A stretch of 64,000 nucleotides of DNA from Dipteris shenzhenensis (taxonomy: Eukaryota; Polypodiophyta; Polypodiopsida; Gleicheniales). Position numbers and translations under genes: made by a program. The notes beneath the pieces are model-generated. The model made no database searches and was not told where the DNA came from. It was given only the letters and a program-made list of their open reading frames with translations. Of the stretch, positions 44,816 through 56,400 are shown piece after piece (position 1 is the first letter of the stretch; every line of letters begins with the position of its first letter). Where the stretch lies: the NCBI GenBank assembly GCA_047967505.1, contig CM106541.1; one strand, 5' to 3'.

Positions 44816-46914
44816 TAGTGTACCAAGCTCAAGCACAAGGTTGAGGAAGCATTTAAGGATAATTGGAGAACAAGCTACGAGAAGTGGGATGTAATAGTAG
44901 GAGCTGTTTGGTACAAAAAAACATCCAAGAGAGGCTACAATTTCACATTGATAGTCTCTCCTCCATTAGGGTTTTGATTGCCAACACTTCAGACTAGCCT
45001 TCTTTTGGGAACTCTACTCCCCTGTGTACCTTTATTAAAATTCCTGACAACGAAGGGTAGACTACCGGCTCTAGGTTTATGATGGATATACTTGCCCATC
45101 TCTTGGAATGCTTTAGAAGGAGAGCACCTACGCAGCTCATGTACATGTCGCACCGCTTCACTGCCACCCACAAGATGGCTACAAGACCTTAGCTCAAACA
45201 TGGTCATTTGGATTGTTTATGGTTAGGTGAAGTGTATGTTCTTAGGCCCTTGTGATTTTATATAGGGACTTTAAGGGACCTTGTAGGACAAACTTTGGAC
45301 ACTTGGACGTTTCTATAGTTGTAGAATCCATTCTATGAGATCTTTCTATAATTGTTATGAGTATTGACAAGTTAGAAGACAAAATTGGTTTCTTTTATGA
45401 ATAAGGAGGATTATTGGTGGAATCCCAAGGTTGAGAAAATGGATTCTCCGTTCCTTTGGAATATAAACTCTACCTTCCTGATTACTGTAGTCTACTAGAC
45501 CCTTTGGATTTTTTGAAGTGAAGTCATTTTTTACCCCTTGGTTCTATATGATGGTTTCTATGCATCAAGTTGGGTTCTTGTTTGTAGGCCTATTATTATT
45601 CAATATCATGATTGGTGGAGAATTGAGAAATGGACAACAGGGCCTTTCATTACTCCATTTATTCCATTTAGAATTACTATAACTTTTTTATAAACATTTC
45701 ATGACCTATTTGAATTCCAACCGTTGATTATTTTCGAACACTTGATTGCCAAGATTTGACTATGCTAATCTAGATAGAGTGACATGGATAACAACTGTGT
45801 GCTGGAATTGAAGCCTGGTAACTTTCATTTGGTTGTGATGGTACCAGGTGAGTTGGCACACCTCTCCATCAGATTTGCAAGTAGAGTCTTGGGTATAGTA
45901 TTGCGGAAAAGGATGTTGGAAACCTTGAAGGATACACTTGGGAGACTTATGATGAGAGATACGGTACTCTTGACCCTATCATGCACACTTACAGAAATAT
46001 ATTAGTTGGCAATGAGAATGAAAAATTGAACTAAGTTGTAACTTGTTGAATTTAGAAACTATGTTATGGTTTTTACCATCAGGGAAATTGATAAGGAGTT
46101 ATTCTCTTGGATTCTTGATTAGAGATGTAGCTAGAGTTTATTCTCTTGAATTCTTGATGAGAAATGCAGCTATAATAATTAGATGGAATTCTCCTTGCTC
46201 GGTGATTCTCTTTGCTACAACTTTAAACATTAACATAAATGTACATATAGTCAAGATGAAACAATGGCTGCCAGGGGCCTTTTGAAGCTTTGACTAATAA
46301 TGGTGAGTAGCAAAGATTTAGATTCATTGAAATAGTAGGTAACACACACCGTTGCAAGTTCGCTTGGATTTCAAAGATCCTAACTTGGTGGACTTGCTTC
46401 ATCTCCTACAGGTCCCTTTTGGTCAATCCTGAGGACCTCGTCGGACTTGGCTACGAGGATCTATTATTGCCCCTATCAATGGCATTCTAGGCTATCATGA
46501 CGATGTTCAATGGCAACAAGTGATATACAATGGGAGAATCCAAAATAACCTTTACTCTTGACCTCGACCAATTGATCGAGGGACCTTCACCTGGTATATT
46601 ATATGGATGTCCCTGACCCTTAACACTCTTGTACCCTTACTATTGGAGTGTTTTTGCCCATTACTGGAATTTTTACATCTTCCACCGACTGGTTGGAAAG
46701 ATTTGATGCTTCCTTTTACTTTAATGATAATTGAAGGAACCACTCATATACATGACAAGGACAATGGGATATGGACTTCATCAAAAAGTTTTATCTCTTA
46801 TAAATGATGTGATGTTATTTAGGGCAGTAGTCTGACCGAATCCACTATGATGGGCGGACTGCTGCCCTCACTAGGATTGTGTATCAGACCTATGGGAATT
46901 TGGTTGGTGGAACA
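44816..46914. other. Degenerate repeat DNA with no supportable gene
   Basis: Frames of 60-80 codons on both strands (for example 44989-45207 minus, RSCSHLVGGSEAVRHVHELR) have no domain I recognise. Some short phrases repeat (ATTCTCTTGGATTCTTGAT / ATTCTCTTGAATTCTTGATG near 46101-46160). A CA run precedes the next repeat at 46912-46936. Confidence 0.4.
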
Positions 46915-47640
46915 CACACACACACACACACACACTCCTTCCCTTGGAGACCATTGTGACTCTAGATGGGCATGATGGGTCCACATGACTTTTATGCTGC
47001 CACATTGGTACGAGAGAAGAGTATCTTGGCACTTGTTCAACATTGTGATGACCTTGGATATTCTTATTGAATGTTCAAGAGAAAATCGCCTTCACTTTGT
47101 TGTATATTTTGTGGTCCTTTATATGTACTATGAGATTTGGTAAATTTGGAATGCCTTTTCCCCAGGGGACTAAGGGGCATTTATTGTCTAGGTGTAGTAT
47201 GGTTTTCCAAAAAGATTGTGGAAGGGATATCACTAAATATACCATGAGAAAAGGTTTGGGTAGATACGAACATAGGTGGCAGTGGATCATTGTGCAACGA
47301 AATGCCCCCACTTGATGTACCATGGAAGTGGAGTGTTGATAATGGACCTCCTCCTATAGTTTTGGTGGGAAAATGTTTGGTACTTGGGGATGAAGAACGA
47401 AGTACAACATGCTCTTTTCCCCCTTCCCTTTCCCTGGAGTAACCTTGCCCATTCTTCACACTACACAAACTGAAGTCAAATGGCAGCATCAGCTGTAACC
47501 TTCAAGCAATTGGAGGAGCTAGAGTGAGCATGGCACAACAACATAGCTTGGACTTAGCTTGAGGAGGGCAATAGCCAGAATCTCCACACAAATTTGTAGC
47601 GAGTCCATGAGCGAATGGAGAATCCACCAGGTATGGTGTC
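46915..47640 (+). repeat. Direct repeat copy 2 of the ~725-bp segment
   Basis: Diverged copy of 41565-42290, again beginning with a CA-rich tract (ACACACACACACAC). It ends near GGAGAATCCACCA, after which the two loci differ. Confidence 0.75.
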
Positions 47641-47786
47641 TAAGAACCATGGATTGTTTAACATTTACAAGGGCGATATGGTTCGATGGAGAGCCCCTCC
47701 TTTACTTTGACTGAGGATATATATACTAGGACAGAACACGAACCAAGGTGACTGTAGTGGTTCTGTAGAACCAAAAAAAATGCGGC

Positions 47787-47892
47787 CTTGTCTTCCTCCT
47801 ACATCTACGTGACTTCACAAAAGTCCCCATTGTGCCTGCCTTATCTTCCTCCTACATCTATGTGACTTCACAAAAGTCCCCACTGTGTCTAC
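47787..47892. repeat. Two tandem ~53-bp copies
   Basis: CCTT(G/A)TCTTCCTCCTACATCT followed by A(C/T)GTGACTTCACAAAAGTCC occurs at about 47787-47838 and 47840-47891. Confidence 0.75.
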
Positions 47893-47969
47893 GGTGTGCA
47901 CTTTACCTCCATGGATATAGCTCTATACTAGAAATCTCTGGCTTTTGAGCTACTGATGTCGAGTATGTA

Positions 47970-48215
47970 CTCGGGGGGGTCACTCATCATATGTAACCCT
48001 ATCACGTGAATTCAACAGAAGGATATTTTTTATTTCTAAAATTTACATAAATAAATATACATAAGGGACTATTTAAAATAGTTTTCAGAAAAATTTACAG
48101 ATTTGTATAGAAAAGGGGTACATTTTATTAATGAAAAATTTACAGATAAGGGATTTTAGAAATAGGCCTTGAATGCACGTGGTATAGAGGGTTTATACAT
48201 AGTGACCCCCCCGAG
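47970..48215. mobile_element. 246-bp MITE with CTCGGGGGGGTCACT ends, copy 1
   Basis: Perfect 15-bp terminal inverted repeats CTCGGGGGGGTCACT / AGTGACCCCCCCGAG bound a non-coding AT-rich body. It is flanked by AGTATGTA on both sides (47962-47969 and 48216-48223), an 8-bp target duplication (9 bp if one base is borrowed from the terminus). The paralogous locus at 44690-44815 has a single GAGTATGTA and no element. An 8-bp duplication fits the hAT group, but the termini are not the usual CAGRG type, so the family is left open. Confidence 0.88.
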
Positions 48216-48223
48216 AGTATGTA

Positions 48224-48683
48224 CGTTAGTTCTCTACTTATATATTGGACAATATTCTTGATCTGGAAGCTCTTGAACGTAGCTAGGGAGCCTCCTATGC
48301 ACTCCATTGCGATTGTGTCTGGTTTCTGCGTCCTAAGGTTCTCTACAACGCACATGTGGTAGATCAAAATCAACTAGGGTTAGTCAAGTAAAGCCTTGGA
48401 GGTGACGTTAGGTAAGGTTAACACATGGCAACTCAACCCACACTAGGGGTGGCTAAGTCAATAGGGTTAGGTTCAGTGCTTGGACCATAGTTAAGTTTCA
48501 TTAACCTTGGGTTAACTCATTTGGCTTAGAAGACTGCCACATGGTAGAGTGCCACATAAGCATGCACAGTTAGTAGTGCTACCTAAGCACAGAGGACCTT
48601 GTTAAGCACAGTTTGAATTCTGCATGTGAATACTGTGCCACATCATCAAGGGCCATTTCTCAATCAAAACTTCGACAAGTTGT
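48224..48683. other. Left half of an older LTR-like sequence
   Basis: The stretch up to the 5' LTR of element C contains GTGCCACATAAGCATGCACA and TGTGCCACATCATCAAGG, the same CCACATCA-type words as 52290-52790. The continuation is found beyond the other end of element C at 60375-60470. This indicates that C inserted into an older element. Confidence 0.5.
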
Positions 48684-49358
48684 TGTTAGATATGCTCAAT
48701 GCCCCACCCTCCTAGTAACCACTAGTGGTCTAAGGTGCTCAAGTTGTAAGGCCCCCATATGAGGAGAAGCATGTGTGAGCCTGGGACACTGGATGAATCC
48801 TAACTTGCATGTTAGATGAGGTCTATCAATGAGACCTTTGATGGTAGAAAGGTGATTGTGTGGGAGCCCCTTGCTCTTGCTAAGGTCTGGGGGCCAGCTA
48901 GGCCCCCAATTGGGGGGTCTCAAGGGGGGTAGCAGCCCCCCTGGTGGGGGTTCAGGGGCGATAGCCCTCGAGGTGACAGTATAAGGAATATTCCCTGAAT
49001 ATTCCATGGATGACTAGTCAATTCCACCGACTAGGTTGACTGGTTGGCTTCATCGACTAGGTTGACTGGTCTATTCCACCAACTACGTTGATCCGACTAC
49101 CACCCTCATAACTATAAAGAGGCGACCTTCCCAGTCCATTGTATCAGATCAAATCAGATCAGAGATCTTCTAGCTAGTAGCTCTTCACCTAGTATCTGTC
49201 TAGATCGCCATCTAAGCTCCACTGTGGGAGCACACGGGTGGACGGAGCCATCATCTGTACTACATCAGTATTGAAGGAAAATTTTGTTCATCTCCAGTTT
49301 GTAATGTACTCTATATTCTTTGTTCAGTTTCTATTCCGCTGTGTCGTGTAATTTAACA
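48684..49358 (+). repeat. 5' LTR of element C
   Basis: Starts TGTTAGATATGCTCAATGCC and ends GTGTAATTTAACA. It has a C/G-rich stretch with several CCCCC/GGGGG runs near 48890-48955 and repeated GACTAGGTTGACTGGT words near 49027-49070. It is 675 bp, against 629 bp for the 3' copy. Confidence 0.88.
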
Positions 49359-49372
49359 TGGTATCAGAGCCT
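49359..49372 (+). other. Primer-binding site of element C
   Basis: TGGTATCAGAGCCT directly follows the LTR end. It is complementary to the 3' part of initiator-Met tRNA, the common copia primer. Confidence 0.85.
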
Positions 49373-49437
49373 AGGTGGCTCTAAGGATCGAAGAGTAGAA
49401 GAGAGGTGAGGGCTTCAATAGCATATGGAGTGATGGC

Positions 49438-51633
49438 AACAAGAAGCGGCTGCAACTGCAGCTGTACCAGCTTCACCAACAATCCAGGCGTTGAGGACTC
49501 ACCCACTAGCCTTCACTGAAGGTAAGCTAGATGGTACGAACTACACTCTGTGGAAGTTTAAAATTACTGCTATTCTGGATTCATATGAGCTTTTGGAGAC
49601 AATATTGGGGACTGCTGACCCAGAACCACAAGGAACCCTCGACCTAGCAAATTCGGGGAGTACAATACCTCCTAATGCTGACCTTCTATGAGCTTGGAAA
49701 CATAGGAACATAGATGCTCTATGTGCCTTGGTTACAAGTACTACTAATAGTGTTTTGACCTTGATTCAGCATACGTATAAGGCAATTGTGGCTTGGAACA
49801 TATTGAAGAGTCAGTATGAGATGTGGAATCAGATAAGGATGCAGAACCTGGAGAATTAGCTCGCAGCTAAGAAGTTTAATGAAGGAGAGACAGTGGAGGC
49901 ATTCATAACCCGAATCAAAAATCTACATGACCGGATGGCTGGTGCTAGGATACAAAAGACTAGCAAAGAGCTAGCTCGGTGGTGTCTCCAGATATGTCCA
50001 CCAAGGTTTGATGGACTAGTAACAGCGCTTAACACTCAGGTGAGACCCCAACCATTGTCATTTGAGGAGTTCTATGTTTTACTTATGGAGGAGGAATTGA
50101 GGCTTAAAGGTCGAGATGGAGGCGGCGATGGGGATGCTGCGTTCTCTACCACTACAAAAGGAAAAGGTGGTTTCTCCACCAAAGGTGAATCCTCTACTAG
50201 TGGTGACAAAAAGAAGAAGGGCGGCAAGAAGAAGTTTCATGGAGAATGCTTCTACTGCAAGAAGAAGGGCAATGTGATTGTAGATTGCTAGGTCAAGAAA
50301 GCAGATGAAAAGAATGGCACCCTGAAGAAGGCAGATAAGGGGAAAGAGACAGCCAACATAGCAGAAGCAGAGTTGGATCTGTTTTTGTCCATTGAGGAAG
50401 AGTGTTCCTCAGTTCAAGAAGCTTCAGCCACTAATTCATGGGTGTTGGATAGTGGTACCTCCCCTCACATGACCTACAAGAAGGGTCTATATTATTCCAT
50501 GCAACCTCTACAGGAACCCATCACCATGATGGTTGGTAATAACACAAAATGCCATATTGAGGGTACAGGTACAGTTTCATTTGTTTTTGTAAATGGAGAT
50601 GTTAATAAGAAACTATCTAATGTGCTGCATGTTCCACAAATCAAGAGAAATTTGCTATAGTTGCTTCCATAACTGACCTTGACCATGAGGTGAGGTTCAA
50701 CAAGATAGGAGCAAAAATTCTAGATAGTGCAGGCAATCTTGTTGGCATAGGAGTAAGGAGGAACAACCTGTATGAGCTAAGTGCTCTTACAGACACCGCT
50801 GGAGTGGGAACAAGTAGACTTTGGCACGAAAGATTCGGCCACATCAGATTTGCAGTGCTGAAGGAGATGCAGAAGCAAGGTATGGCTGCTCACTTACCTG
50901 CAGTCATAGAAATCAAAGAACCATGTGAAGCTTGCATGATGGGCAAGCAATAGAGAAAGGTATTCCCACAAGAAAGCAAGAATAGAGCAAACTGTCCTCT
51001 AAAGTTGGTGCATGTTGACTTGTGCAGTAAGATGCCTACATAGGCCTTGGGCGGATCTTCCTATTTTTTATTGATTGTCGACGATTATAGTAGGAAGATG
51101 TGGGTGTACTTTCTTCACGAAAAGGCTCAAGCTTTTGATAAATTGAAAGAGTGGCTATAACTTGTTGAAAATGAAACAAGGAGAAAAGTGAAGAAAATTA
51201 GATCGGATGGTGGTGGTGAGTTTGTTTCTACAAAGTTTGGAGATTTTTGCAAGAGCAAAGGGATTAAGTGACAAACGACGACACCACATACCCTCAGCAA
51301 AATTTAAATGTTAAATGCCGAATGTGGACCACCGTGGAGATGACTTTTGGGCTGAGGCTATCAATACTATGATCTACATCCTTAATTGTAGCTATACAAA
51401 GGCACTCAAAGGTAAAACACCACATGAGGCTTATAGTGGTAAGAAGCCATCTATCTTTAGAACGTTTGGGTGTGAATGCTATGCACATGTACCCGACAAA
51501 GAGAGAAACAAGCTACAACCAAAAAGCACCAAATGTATCTTCTTAGGCTATTATGATGAGAAGAAAGCCTATAAGTTGTATGACCGAGAGGCAAAGAAGA
51601 TCATAGCGAGCCGTGATGTGGTGTTCAGCGAGT
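49438..51633 (+). pseudogene. Element C gag-protease-integrase
   Basis: Gag starts near 49438 (an early frameshift separates the ATG from the main frame) and reads LAFTEGKLDGTNYTLWKFKI..., then TFVEAF-like VEAFITRIKNLHDRM. The zinc knuckle is CX2CX4NX4C (CFYCKKKGNVIVDC), with Asn replacing the essential His. Protease shows WVLDSGTSPHMT (about 50437). After a frameshift near 50657, the pre-integrase motif LWHERFGHIRF and integrase SYFLLIVDDYSRKMWVYF and FWAEAINTMIYILN follow, ending at 51633. Several stops are CAG-to-TAG or TGG-to-TAG/TGA type (49857, 50289, 50951). It is non-functional. Confidence 0.82.
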
Positions 51634-52255
51634 AGCCACATGCAGTGGAGGTAGAGAAGAGCTCTTCCACTATATCATCAAGCGAAGAGGTAATTCGCTA
51701 CAGACCTATCTCAAGAGCTATAAAGGAGGAGGAAATATCAGATGATGAAGGTATAAGTCACCAACTTTTTGTTACACCACCGAAAAAGCCATTGCCGTGA
51801 TGGGTAAGGCAGCCCTATGACCATGATAACTAGATGCCTATGTCTATTGAGCAGCATGCAAATGGACCACACGGGGAGCGAGTTCCAACTGCGACACAAC
51901 GAGTGCTCCTAAGCTCCTTGGCCGACAAAACCAAGTGAGCGGCCTCCTCAGCCACCTCGTGCATTAGTGACTAATGCCAAACGACCTCCATGAGTGGGCT
52001 TAGACCAGAAGAACCTGGCTCCACCATCAGCAAAGCAAGCCAAACGGGCTCCCTCCAGCGCATCGCCGCCTCCAACAAGCCTTCGGTTCATCGACTCCTT
52101 CTACAGCCAGCCAACGGTTAACCTCCGAAGGCACCTCGATGATCAGCGCCCGGCCGCCTCCATTAATAGAGAAGACGACAGAATCTGCAAGATTCCGTCA
52201 GAATCTTGGATAGATTCCGATGCACCATTGGTCGACACGTAGCAGATAGGATAGC
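51634..52255 (+). pseudogene. Element C linker between integrase and RT, decayed
   Basis: The region after integrase (SSSTISSSEEVIRYRPISRA) is the usual variable spacer of copia polyproteins, broken by several stops. It ends near 52240 where repeat-rich sequence of a different character begins, marking the left edge of the nested insertion. Confidence 0.5.
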
Positions 52256-53496
52256 ACCACGGTCCGGTGAAGATCACCTTGGGTTAACTGGCTGACCCAT
52301 AGTTGGACACGTGTCACACCCTTATCCACAATGCCACATCATCACTGACTGCCACATCACCACCGACTGCCACGTCACCTGCCATGTCATCAGTGACATG
52401 TCATCAGCCACGTCACTTGCCACGTCACCTGTGCCACATCATCAGCCACATCACTTGTGCCACATCATCAGGGACACATCATTAGTGCCACATCAGCATT
52501 GCCACATCACCCTGTTGACATCATCTGTGCCACCTCAGCACTGCCATCTCAACAGTCTAGTCAGCACTGACCCTCTGCAGGCACAGTCCCTTGCCAGGCA
52601 CACTGTGCACACACTGCATGTGCACACTCCTGCCACCTCAGCACAGAGCTTCACTGGCACACCTCTTGCTAAGCACAGTGCCACATCATCACTGCATGTG
52701 ACTCACAGTGACACATCATCATTGAGCACCATTTGCACTCCTTTTGCCCCTCCACCTAGATCATCGTATCTCTTGATCCAGGAAGAATTTGAGGGTGCTC
52801 CAAAAAGGAAAGTCGCTTGGTTTTTTGTGCTCTACGCGCTCGTTACATCACGCACACATTTCGGTGCAAGTTACACTCACATTTGAGCCTCGCCGACAAA
52901 ACCACTTCCTTCATGCACATTTGCCTCTACATCGACGCATCTGACCCAGCACTTAAAAAGAACAAAAGAAAAGGAATTATTTGCTGCTCTTTCATCGATC
53001 GACGGTTGGTTTAGACCTAGATCAGAGTAGACTAGATTGCCATAGAGGGGACGCTTTGAATTCCCCAAGTTGCCAATCTAAGCCATGCCCGAAATTCCCG
53101 ACTAGTACCTACTCGGCAGTCCATACGCTCACATCCGATTTCACATCATTACATTACCTGAAACCTTACGTTCATCAGTTCAGTGAGCAGACTTTAGAGT
53201 ACAGAGGCATTGCAGATTGGTTCAGTGGGCAGATATCATTTGATTTCACACACACATGCCACCATTGTAAAGCCTATTCGGCTATCTCACGGCATTGTGC
53301 ACATCATTTTTAGCCTTGTAAAGCCTCTTGGCTATTCCCGGCATCATTGCCACAAGCCTTGTAACACAGATTAGATCTTATATACTGCAGTTCTATCTTC
53401 ACCGACGGTACAGAGATTTCACTTGGCATCTTCAGTGTATTTGCAGTTGATTCATACAGAGTTTTTCAGGACACTTTTGAGTACATTGTTTGCACC
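52256..53496 (+). repeat. LTR-like leader region upstream of element D
   Basis: From about 52310 to 52700 the word (T)GCCACATCATCA/GCCACGTCAC is repeated irregularly more than fifteen times. About 52765-52850 (CTTGATCCAGGAAGAATTTG ... TGCTCTACGCGCTCGTTACATC) resembles 60376-60465. A small duplication (TGTAAAGCCT..GGCTAT..GGCAT) lies at 53266-53366. The composition and the match to the flanks of element C suggest a long LTR, but no primer-binding site was recognised before the ATG at 53497 and this sequence does not recur after element D. Confidence 0.45.
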
Positions 53497-56400
53497 ATGT
53501 CGACTAGTAACCTCAATCTGGAGGCATCTGCTAAGTTAGACAACTCCAATTACGATACATGGAAATACCGAATGGAGACCATTCTTGTGCTTCAGGACAA
53601 ATGGGAGTATGTCGATGGATCTATACCTAGACCATTGGCCGATCCAGCCACCAGTAGCTCTACTCCATCTGTTGTCACAGTACCAGCAATGGGATCTACA
53701 TCGGGATCTACATCTACACAAATAGTTTCTGCACAAGTAGCAGATCCTGCCATTGCCCGAGCTCAAGCAGAATGGGATAAAAAAGACAAGTATGCCTATC
53801 ACCTGATCAAGCAGAATGTGCAAGATGTCATGCTAGGACAGCTCAACACAGTCAAGACATCAAAAGAAGCATGGGATATGTTCGCAGCTCTCTACGAGTC
53901 CAAGAACACATCCAGGATTCTCACCCTGAGAAACCAGATCAACCAGAGTTTCCGCAATAGCAATGAATCCGGTCATGCTTATGTACTCCGCATCAAAGAC
54001 TACAACAATCAACTTGCAGCAGTAGGAGAGACTATGAATCCCGCAGAAATGGTTCAAGTAATCCTGAATGGACTAGGAGAAGGATATGAGAATCTAGTCC
54101 AGAGTATTGCCATACAACGGCAAATTCCAACACTGGAAGAACTTCAGTCAGTTCTACTTGGTGAAGAACTCAGGACTCAGGCCATTCAAGCACGTAAAGG
54201 TCATTCTAATGATCAGGCATTCACAGCTTCAGACAGAAGTAGAGGCAAAGGCAGAAACAGAGGTAGATCATATCAGAAAAGTGGTCATCATCAACAAAGT
54301 CAAAATCAGCATCAGCATCAGCATCATCCTCAGCAACATCAGAATTAGCAAAGAGGAAATCATTCCAACCGAGGAAGATTCCAAGGACAAGGGAATGCAT
54401 CCACCAATGTGTCAAACATTCAATGCAACTACTGTCACAAGTTTGGACACTATGAAAGAGATTGCCGCAAGAAGCAGTATGACCAAGGCGGTCAATCTAG
54501 CAGTAATCGAGGAAATTCCCGAGGAAGAGGAAATCATCGTGGTGGACACTCTAGTCACAGTCATTTTGCAAATGAACATGGCAATATGTTTCTTGCAATT
54601 GAGGAATTGCATCCGACTGATACAATGCACCTAGACACTGATTTCAATCCCAAAGAGGATTTCAGCTATCAAGTCGACCAAGTGGAACAGGATCCTTGGT
54701 ACATCGACAGCGGTGCATCATCTCATATGACAAATCATCAGGAATGGCTCACAGAAATCAAGCCATTAGAAGGTCAAAAGAATGTCATCTACATAGCAGA
54801 CAATACACCGAATCCGGTTCAAGGGACAGGTGTTATCCCTATGAACAATTTCACTGGTACAAAAGGATTAGTCAAAGATGTGCTCTATGTTCCGAAGCTC
54901 AGCAAGAACCTTTTGTCAGTAGGTCAAATGACGGAACACAACTACAAAGTCATCTTCGACGGTGATGAATGCACTATCAGAGACAAATCCAAAAGAGGTC
55001 AGCTAGTAGCAAAAGGTGTCAAGGAAGGACGCTTATACAGGATGCTAGCTATAGTACCAGATAAGCATGCCATGTCAGCTCAAATGCAACAGATGCCACT
55101 ATCTGCAAAATGGCACAAGAGATATGGTCATGTCAACTTCAAGTACTTGTTAGATCTCAGGAATCAAAATATGGCAATTGGGATTCCGAAGCTACAGTTT
55201 CTTGGAAAAGTTTGTGAAGCATGCTGCTTCGGCAAACAAAAACGAACCAACTTTGTCAGAAGTACCTCTCGTGCACGAGGTATTCTTGATTTGATTCATA
55301 CAGATGTATGGGGTTATGCCCAGACCCGCAGCATCAATGGTTCACTTTATTACTTGACCTTCATCGACGACTACAGCAGATATTGTTGAGTCTACTTTCT
55401 GAAAGAGAAATCTGAAGTGTTTGCCAGATTTCAAGAATTCAAAGCCATGGTAGAAAACCAGACAGGCAAAAAGATCAAGGTCATGAGATCCGACAGAGGA
55501 GGTGAATACATGTCTTCAGCATTCATGAACTTTTGCAAAAATCACGGCATTCGAAGACAATTCACATGTGCAGATACTCCTCAGCAAAATGCAAGAGCTG
55601 AAAGGAAGAATGGGACTTTAGTAGACACTGCTAGAGCAATGCTTAGTGAAAAGCATCTTCCGAATCAGTATTGGGCAGAAGCAATAGCTACAGCTAACTA
55701 CTTGCTTAATCGGCTTCCTACCGAACCGATACAAGGTATGACTCCTTATGAAGCATTCACTAGACACAAGCCACGCATTGGGCATCTCCGCATATTTGGT
55801 TGCATAGCATATGCCCACATACATGATGATCATCGCAGGAAGTTGGATGCGAAGTCATGCAAATGCATCATGGTTGGCTACAGTGAAGAAAGCAAAGCAT
55901 ACAAATTGTATGATCCCATCAACCGCAAAGTCATTATCTCCAGAGATGTAATCTTTGATGAGGAATCAGAATGGAAAACCTCACCTACACAGGAGATAGA
56001 AGCATCGACTTCACAGTCATCTACAGAACAGGTTGATGAAGAAGAGCAAGAATTGCCACCAACACCCCAAGCAGTGCCACATCAGCTCAGACGGTCTACT
56101 AGGGAAAGCAGACCACCAGCCAGATTGACATATGCTCAGAAAGGCAAAGCAATTTAGGTGGAAACCACCAACTATGCTCTTATGACTACCATCATGGCTA
56201 CAGAAGAGCTAGTGTACTTCGAAGATGCAGTAGATAAGCCAGAATGGCAAACTGCTTTGAATGAAGAAATGGATGCTTTGTATAAAAATAACACTTGGGA
56301 ATTATGCGACCTTCCACCAGGAAAGAAGGCCATAGCCAACAAATGGGTATACAAAGTGAAGTACAATCCAGATGGCAGTATTCAGAGATACAAAGCCAGA

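Noticed and set aside
49359-49372. tRNA-like sequence TGGTATCAGAGC
   Set aside because: Position directly after an LTR shows it is a primer-binding site, not a tRNA gene.
54107-54634. 175-codon plus-strand frame overlapping gag of copia D
   Set aside because: It is an alternative frame of the gag region, which has a zinc knuckle and protease in the main frame.
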